42,974 nt of DNA from contig NZ_JAMWZS010000025.1 in NCBI RefSeq assembly GCF_024282095.1, forward strand, positions 1 through 42,974. The letters are read 5' to 3'. A program made the translations under genes and the position numbers. This stretch comes from Nitrosomonas sp. (GTDB taxonomy: Bacteria; Pseudomonadota; Gammaproteobacteria; Burkholderiales; Nitrosomonadaceae). This document shows, piece by piece, positions 38,771 through 42,974 of the stretch; position 1 is the first letter of the stretch, and each line of letters begins with the position of its first letter. The notes under the pieces were generated by a model. It was given only the letters and a program-made list of their open reading frames with translations, had not been told where the DNA came from and ran no database searches.

Positions 38771-40816
38771 ATGACGGGACGTACATTCATCAAACTCTGC
38801 TGGTTTTTTTTATTGAACTGCGCTATTGCGCAATTTGCGCTTGCTGCGCCAGCTCCTGAGCCTACCAAAGTTAACGAAATTGACTATGACATCACGGTGC
38901 GAATCGATCCGATTAACCGTACCTTCGAAGGAAAAAGCATCATTACCGTCAAACGACCCAAGGAGTTGCGCTTGCTGCTGGGCGCTTCCTTTGAAGTCAC
39001 CCATGCATTTTTTAACGATGCGCCGCTGGGCATTGGCCGTGAACGGAGCAATCAACCGCATTCCTGGCACATACCCTTCAGTTTCAGCCAGGAGTATCAA
39101 TTTGTGATTCATTGGCAGGGGAAATTGGCGCCACTGGATGATTCGCTCGATCATCAACAGGCGCTGGGCAGACCCATCGCTGTCAGCGGTGCAGTCGGCA
39201 CGTTTCTGCCGGATGCATCCGGCTGGTATCCGCGCGTTGCAGACGCGTTGGCGCGCTATAAAGTCAAGCTGGAATTGCCTGTGGGGCAACGTGGTCTGGT
39301 GGCGGGTCGATTGATTGAGGAAAGTGAATCGGAACAAGGCTATCAAGCAACGTTTGAATTTTCTCATCCGGCAGAAGGCATCGATTTGATGGCCGGGCCG
39401 TATGTGGTTGAAACGCAGACACATCAGAGCATTAGCCAGCGTCCAATTCAGTTGCGTACTTATTTCCATCAGCAAATCAGTAGCTTGTCAAAGGATTATC
39501 TGGATGCCGTGAAACGCTATCTGAAAATGTATGAAGCGTGGATCGGCGAGTATCCGTACAGCGAATTCAGCGTAGTTTCCAGTCCGACTCCCACCGGCTT
39601 CGGCATGCCCACATTGACTTATCTTGGTATCAATGTGTTGCAACTGCCGTTTATCCGCGATACCTCGCTCGGCCATGAAGTGCTGCACAATTGGTGGGGC
39701 AACGGGGTGTATCCGGATTACAGAAGCGGCAATTGGTCGGAAGGCCTGACCACGTTCATGGCCGACTACACGTATAAAGAACAGGAAAGCAGCGAAGCCG
39801 CGCGGGAAATGCGCCTGGGCTGGTTGCGTGATTTCGCTGCATTGCAACCAGGGCAAGACGCACCGCTGACGGCATTTACTTCGCGTACCCACGGTGCATC
39901 GAAGATTGTCGGTTATAACAAAGCGGCGATGTTTTTCTTTATGCTGCGGGATCAATTGGGCGATGAGGTTTTTCAGCGCGCTTTGCAGGGATTGTGGGCG
40001 GTGCAGCGTTTTAAGGTCACTTCCTGGCAACAATTGCAGAAGATGTTTGAAATCATTTCAGGACACAGTCTGCAGCCTTTCTTCACGCAATGGCTGGATC
40101 GCAGCGGCGCACCCACGATTACGATCAGCGAGGCGAAAAGTATCACGGCTGACTCCGGTCATGGATTGACGATTACATTGAAACAGTCCGATCCGCTCTA
40201 TCAATTACGGGTTCCGGTTGCCATCCAAAGCGAGCAGGGCACGCAAACTCACGTGCTCGATTTGCAACAGGAACAGCAGACTTTCACGCTGACACTGCCG
40301 GACAAACCCTTATTCGTTTCACTCGATCCGGATCTGCGCTTGTTCCGCCAATTAGCGCCCGGCGAAGCACCGCCGATTCTACGCGAAGTGATGGTTAACC
40401 CATCGACACAGACTGTTCTTTTATCAGGCAAAGCCGAAGTGCGGAAAATCGCTGAAACACTTGCCGGCAAATTGCAGGACCAGAAACCACAAATCATTGC
40501 ATCCAACGCACCGCTATCCGCAGCACCAACGCTCGTCATCGGCCTGCAATCCGAAGTCGATGCCTGGCTTGCCGCCAAACAGCTGCCGGCCAAGCCGGGT
40601 GAAATCAACAACAAAGGTACCGCGCAAGCCTGGACATTGGCTCGCGCCGATGGTGCATCACTCGCGATCATTTCCGCAAAAGACGCCGCATCACTCGAAG
40701 CGCTGATACGTCCGCTACCGCATTACGGGCGGCAGAGCTATATTGCGTTTGCTGGCCGGGAGGCGGTTGAGAAAGGGATTTGGCCGATGCGGGTGCAGCA
40801 GGTGGTGGTTGAGTGA
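38771..40816 (+). CDS. exported M1-family-like metallopeptidase
   Basis: A 681-residue exported gluzincin-type protein with a signal peptide (CWFFLLNCAIAQFALAA). The zinc site is His302-Glu303-x-x-His306 in LGHEVLHNWWGN with Glu324 in NWSEGLTTF, only 17 residues after the second His instead of the usual 18. The usual GAMEN exopeptidase motif is replaced by GFGMP (276-280), so classical aminopeptidase activity is doubtful. The C-terminal 200 residues are beta-rich and unassigned. A shortened, diverged copy of its 3' end lies 1.1 kb downstream. It probably forms an operon with the ChaN-PDZ gene 18 bp upstream. Confidence 0.85.
   Translation: MTGRTFIKLCWFFLLNCAIAQFALAAPAPEPTKVNEIDYDITVRIDPINRTFEGKSIITVKRPKELRLLLGASFEVTHAFFNDAPLGIGRERSNQPHSWHIPFSFSQEYQFVIHWQGKLAPLDDSLDHQQALGRPIAVSGAVGTFLPDASGWYPRVADALARYKVKLELPVGQRGLVAGRLIEESESEQGYQATFEFSHPAEGIDLMAGPYVVETQTHQSISQRPIQLRTYFHQQISSLSKDYLDAVKRYLKMYEAWIGEYPYSEFSVVSSPTPTGFGMPTLTYLGINVLQLPFIRDTSLGHEVLHNWWGNGVYPDYRSGNWSEGLTTFMADYTYKEQESSEAAREMRLGWLRDFAALQPGQDAPLTAFTSRTHGASKIVGYNKAAMFFFMLRDQLGDEVFQRALQGLWAVQRFKVTSWQQLQKMFEIISGHSLQPFFTQWLDRSGAPTITISEAKSITADSGHGLTITLKQSDPLYQLRVPVAIQSEQGTQTHVLDLQQEQQTFTLTLPDKPLFVSLDPDLRLFRQLAPGEAPPILREVMVNPSTQTVLLSGKAEVRKIAETLAGKLQDQKPQIIASNAPLSAAPTLVIGLQSEVDAWLAAKQLPAKPGEINNKGTAQAWTLARADGASLAIISAKDAASLEALIRPLPHYGRQSYIAFAGREAVEKGIWPMRVQQVVVE
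40754..40813 (+). repeat. 60-bp direct repeat, copy 1 (3' end of the M1 peptidase gene)
   Basis: This stretch, coding for the last 20 residues of the peptidase (GREAVEKGIWPMRVQQVVVE), matches 41843-41902 at 53 of 60 positions with no gaps. The two copies are 1089 bp apart in the same orientation and flank the vapB/vapC-relic and RAYT-fragment island. Confidence 0.8.
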
Positions 40817-40874
40817 TAGCCTGAGTGCATGATTGTGAAGGAATTGTGTTTTGGATAGTTCGTGATTCTGGACA

Positions 40875-40978
40875 TCACACCGTTCTTGCGTCGATGAGAT
40901 CATCCAGTTCGGCTGATTTATTACCGGTTCGAAAATAGTCGATCCAGACAGACAGACGTATCGACCAATACCCGCCAT
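40875..40978 (-). pseudogene. vapC toxin relic, frameshifted and truncated
   Basis: Downstream of vapB the minus strand encodes VLVDTSV in one frame and WIDYFRTGNKSAELDDLIDA in the next; joined, they are the N terminus of a PIN-domain VapC ribonuclease. The shift comes from three tandem TCTG units (40945-40956 on the plus strand as CAGA x3); removing one unit would restore VDTSVWIDYF. The ATG overlapping the vapB stop (TAATG) is in a third frame, implying one more small lesion. After about 33 codons homology stops at a TGA next to a repeat shared with 41815, so roughly three quarters of the toxin is missing. Confidence 0.75.
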
Positions 40979-41172
40979 TACTGGCGCACCCGAATTTCAT
41001 CAAGGTTAATATCCAATTCGATTTTTCCCTTGAATTTCTTAAGATCCGAAATTTTTGATTTCCGGATTAACTCCTCTAGTGCCAGCACGATAACAGCGGC
41101 TTTGGTTTCGGCGTGGGTTACTCGCATTGCTTCGTTTAACAAATTTTCGGGTAAATCTAGAGTGGTTCTCAT
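40978..41172 (-). CDS. vapB: VapB-type antitoxin
   Basis: A 64-residue antitoxin of the VapB/DUF2191 group: ribbon-helix-helix-type start MRTTLDLPENLLNEAMRVTH, the helix TKAAVIVLALEELIRKSK, and a short toxin-wrapping tail. A perfect AAGGAGGT (41176-41183, minus strand) precedes the ATG. Its toxin gene downstream is destroyed, so the antitoxin is an orphan that could still bind its own operator or neutralise related toxins elsewhere. Confidence 0.85.
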   Translation of the reverse strand: MRTTLDLPENLLNEAMRVTHAETKAAVIVLALEELIRKSKISDLKKFKGKIELDINLDEIRVRQ

Positions 41173-41181
41173 GATACCTCC

Positions 41182-41198
41182 TTATATAATGCATATAA
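41182..41198 (-). promoter_or_regulatory. inverted repeat before vapB, possible operator
   Basis: On the minus strand TTATAT and ATATAA are separated by 5 nt, immediately upstream of and overlapping the edge of the ribosome binding site. VapB proteins repress their own operons by binding such palindromes. The sequence also looks like an AT-rich -10 region, so operator and promoter may coincide. Confidence 0.45.
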
Positions 41199-41390
41199 GT
41201 GTAGGCAATTATGCATAAAGGATCAAAGTTGGTGTTTGAATTAGACGGCCTGCACGAGATACTGCATGATTACTTCCTTTGTAAATTTCGAATGGGCTTT
41301 TTGTCGTTTTCTGAAGTGTACGTGCATTTTTAATTTATCGAGCCCCCTAATGCCGCAAGAACAATTATTCTTGGTTATAGACCTGGCCCC

Positions 41391-41817
41391 TTGATGGGCA
41401 ATGGCGGGTGATGTTGCAAAGCCCGAATGGCTAACAACGGATTGGGTTTTGTCTTTGTTTGGAAAGCAAAGGAGAATTGCAATGGAGCGATATCGGCAAT
41501 TTATCCTGGAAGGTGTGCAACATCAACCTGAAATCTGGTCGAATTTAAAGGGACAAATTTATTTAGGTGATACAGCTTTCGTCACTGAAATGCAGAAAAG
41601 AATCGGCGAGGAAAAAGACGATTTAAATATACCCCAGCAGCAAAAGCGGCCGGTTGCAAAACCTCTATCTGAGATTGCAGCGCAACACAAAGACCGCGAT
41701 GCAGCGATCATTGCCGCTTACAAAACAGGTGCATACAGCCAACGGGAAATCGGGGAGTACTATCAATTGCACCCAACGACGGTTGGGGTTATTCTTCGTA
41801 AGAAGAAGGATTCTTGA
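41391..41817 (+). pseudogene. REP-associated tyrosine transposase (RAYT), C-terminal fragment
   Basis: The open frame from 41401 gives 138 residues beginning AGDVAKPEWLTTDWVLSLFG and continuing ERYRQFILEGV and GQIYLGDTAFVTEMQKR, the C-terminal half of RAYT (Y1/IS200-like) transposases, then a helix-turn-helix-like end (YSQREIGEYYQLHPTTVGVI). The catalytic HUH and tyrosine part, which should precede it, is absent, and the frame closes with TGA at 41392. Upstream at about 41380-41390 lies GACCTGGCCCC and just after the stop GACCTGACACC (41823-41833), the type of short end motif often seen beside RAYT genes. It is probably an internally deleted, dead copy. Confidence 0.75.
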
Positions 41818-41842
41818 TTCTGGACCTGACACCGGCTTTTAT

Positions 41843-41902
41843 GGCCGGCAGGCGATTGAGAAAGAGATTTTGCCGATGCGGGTGCAGAAAGTGGTGGTTG
41901 AA
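41843..41902 (+). repeat. 60-bp direct repeat, copy 2 (peptidase 3'-end fragment)
   Basis: A 53/60 match to the end of the M1 peptidase gene, still in frame (GRQAIEKEILPMRVQKVVVE and four more residues, then TGA at 41918). No start or upstream peptidase sequence accompanies it. It is either the original chromosomal 3' end displaced by the island, or a scrap of a peptidase paralogue. Confidence 0.75.
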
Positions 41903-41949
41903 TTGATGGGGATGGTGTGATGGTGTAAGCACACAATCTCACCGCACCT

Positions 41950-41964
41950 ATCGGACAATCCGAT
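41950..41964. promoter_or_regulatory. small palindrome upstream of brnT
   Basis: ATCGGA and TCCGAT separated by 3 nt, 48 bp before the brnT start. BrnA and the BrnTA complex repress their own promoter, so this is a possible operator. Evidence is only its position and symmetry. Confidence 0.3.
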
Positions 41965-42011
41965 GACCATGAGAACTTGCACAGTACTGTTCTTGTAGAT
42001 ACACTAACCGC

Positions 42012-42284
42012 GTGACAATTACCTATGATCCAGAAAAACGAGCGCAGGCTCTGGCAGAGAGTGGCTTGGATTTTGAAGATGCAAAGTACCTGCTTGAAGG
42101 CATCATCCTGGAAGTCGAAGACATACGAGACTACGGCGAAACGCGAATCATCTGCTATGGATTGCTTGAAGGTCGTATGGTTGTTGTCGGTTACACGCCG
42201 CGTGGCGCGGATCGCCACATCTTCAGCATGAGGAAAGCAAATGAGCGCGAACAAACCCGTATCGGCCCGGAAATTGGGCTCTGA
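42012..42284 (+). CDS. brnT: BrnT-family ribonuclease toxin
   Basis: BrnT toxins have a RelE-like fold and cleave RNA. The 90 residues show the family landmarks ITYDPEKRAQALAESGLDFEDA, then EDIRDYGETRIICYGLLEGRMVVVGYTPRG and the C-terminal HIFSMRKANERE, where the paired Arg/Lys/Glu residues act on RNA. The start is a GTG at 42012 with no strong ribosome site. The last 44 bp overlap brnA in another frame, an arrangement that couples toxin and antitoxin translation. Confidence 0.9.
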   Translation: MTITYDPEKRAQALAESGLDFEDAKYLLEGIILEVEDIRDYGETRIICYGLLEGRMVVVGYTPRGADRHIFSMRKANEREQTRIGPEIGL

Positions 42285-42519
42285 TCTCAAGCGCGTAGAC
42301 GCACACGTCATCCAAACACAGGAATATGAAGATCTTCCTGAGCTTACTGATGAAATGCTCATCCGGGCAAAGGTCAATAAAGGTGGCAGGCCAAAGCTGG
42401 CGAATACCCGGAAACTAATTTCTTTACGTTTACCGGAAGAGGTTATTAATAAATGGCGTGCCACTGGGCCCGGGTGGCAAACGCGCATGGCAAAACACCT
42501 GGAGGATTTGCCGCAGTGA
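42241..42519 (+). CDS. brnA: BrnA-family antitoxin
   Basis: BrnA is the ribbon-helix-helix antitoxin that neutralises BrnT and represses the operon. The 92 residues include LPELTDEMLIRAK, GGRPKL and the DNA-binding ISLRLPEEVINKWRATGPGWQTRMAKHL, which is the family signature. AGGA lies 6 nt before the ATG, inside brnT. Both genes look intact, so the pair is probably active, in contrast to vapBC 1.1 kb away. Confidence 0.92.
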   Translation: MSANKPVSARKLGSDLKRVDAHVIQTQEYEDLPELTDEMLIRAKVNKGGRPKLANTRKLISLRLPEEVINKWRATGPGWQTRMAKHLEDLPQ

Positions 42520-42549
42520 GATCTAAATAGTAGATAGATCATTACAGGT

Positions 42550-42655
42550 GCTAAGAAAAGATCTGTGTTGCCGCCACCGCCACGGTGTTAGAAACAGACT
42601 CAACATGCTCATTTATCACGCATAAACTGCGCTTTTTCGCGATTATCGTCCGCCG
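42550..42655. repeat. inverted-repeat element, degenerate copy B
   Basis: Read on the plus strand this matches the minus strand of the 125-bp element at 19227-19351. The alignment starts near AAGAAAAGATCTG, includes GTTGCCGC, and contains the shared 21-nt run at 42605-42625 followed by TGCGCTTT-type sequence. The second half has diverged and the clean terminal inverted repeats are lost. It sits between brnA and the SWIM gene. Confidence 0.65.
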
Positions 42656-42740
42656 GAGGCTACAGAATATATTCCTAATGCACATGCAATATTAGGACTA
42701 ACTCCTCCAGCCTCATTTTATTTTCTAAAATTCTTCAATC

Positions 42741-42974
42741 ATGTCAGCACATAAAGGCTACGGACAAACGTGGTGGGGCGCGCAGTGGCTCAATTCGCTG
42801 TCGCAAATCGACTATGACAATCGGTTGCCGCGGGGACGAAGTTATGCCAATAAAGGTTCGGTGGCGAAAATTGAGATTCAGCAGGGAAACATTCATGCCA
42901 AGGTGAAAGGCTCCCGCCCGCAGCCTTACACGGTGAAAATCGAGGTTCCGGCCATGCCAAATCCACAGGCCAAG
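42741..42974 (+). CDS. SWIM zinc-finger family protein, 5' part only
   Basis: The gene runs off the window; 78 codons are visible. The start SAHKGYGQTWWGAQWLNSLS with LPRGRSYANKGSVAKIEIQQ and KVKGSRPQPYTVKIEVP is the conserved N terminus of bacterial SWIM zinc-finger proteins, whose CxCxnCxH motif would lie beyond the edge. Such genes are usually followed by an SNF2/DEAD-type helicase gene and are thought to act on DNA, but their role is not established. No ribosome site is evident before the ATG at 42741. Confidence 0.85.
   Translation, partial: MSAHKGYGQTWWGAQWLNSLSQIDYDNRLPRGRSYANKGSVAKIEIQQGNIHAKVKGSRPQPYTVKIEVPAMPNPQAK

Noticed and set aside
40715-40978. Minus-strand frame of 87 codons starting at the vapB stop
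   Set aside because: It is the wrong frame of the vapC relic joined to antisense of the peptidase 3' end.
41654-41920. Plus-strand frame of 88 codons
   Set aside because: Its first half is out of frame within the RAYT fragment; only the tail, the duplicated peptidase end, is meaningful and is listed as a repeat.

Overview
The window looks like a chromosome segment of a betaproteobacterium, most probably an ammonia oxidiser of the Nitrosomonas group. The clues are the gene order leuC-leuD-leuB-asd-fimV-truA-trpF-trpB-trpA-accD-folC-dedD-cvpA-purF-metZ, which is typical of beta/gammaproteobacteria, a PEP-CTERM exported protein, and moderate GC with AT-rich intergenic DNA. The genus is an inference from protein resemblance and was not tested by a search.

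Layout. (1) 1-770: tRNA-Gly(GCC) and tRNA-Cys(GCA) on the minus strand behind a near-consensus sigma70 promoter. (2) 771-19211: a long plus-strand block. It starts with an MFS transporter and the leucine genes leuCDB, then asd (lysine/threonine/methionine branch point), the polar LysM protein FimV, the tRNA modifier truA, the end of the tryptophan pathway (trpFBA), accD, folC, a SPOR-domain protein, cvpA, purF and metZ. (3) 19212-24634: a 125-bp inverted-repeat element, two tandem cyclophilins (cytoplasmic and exported), cysS, a membrane-anchored methyltransferase and the flagellar stator genes motB/motA.

(4) 24635-31863 is an AT-rich accessory stretch of exported or membrane proteins separated by long non-coding gaps. 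It holds a secreted TIM-barrel glycosidase-like protein, a small lipoprotein, a galactose-oxidase/GlxA-type copper radical oxidase with every metal and cofactor residue in place, a membrane protein with a bis-heme-like histidine pattern, a PEP-CTERM protein and a His/Met-rich exported protein. I regard this as the best candidate for an undescribed envelope or extracellular system (oxidation or remodelling of surface glycans), but the functional link is inferred from position only.

(5) 31864-40816 is core again: the NAD(P)H-hydrate repair enzyme, purL (divergent), a ChaN-like protein carrying a C-terminal PDZ domain, and an M1-like metallopeptidase. (6) 40817-42974 is a scrambled junk/toxin-antitoxin zone. 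It has an intact vapB antitoxin with a broken and truncated vapC, a 3' fragment of a REP-associated (RAYT) transposase, a duplicated piece of the M1 peptidase 3' end, an overlapping brnT-brnA toxin-antitoxin pair, a second degenerate copy of the inverted-repeat element, and the 5' end of a SWIM zinc-finger gene cut by the window edge. No CRISPR array, rRNA, integrase or complete insertion sequence was seen.
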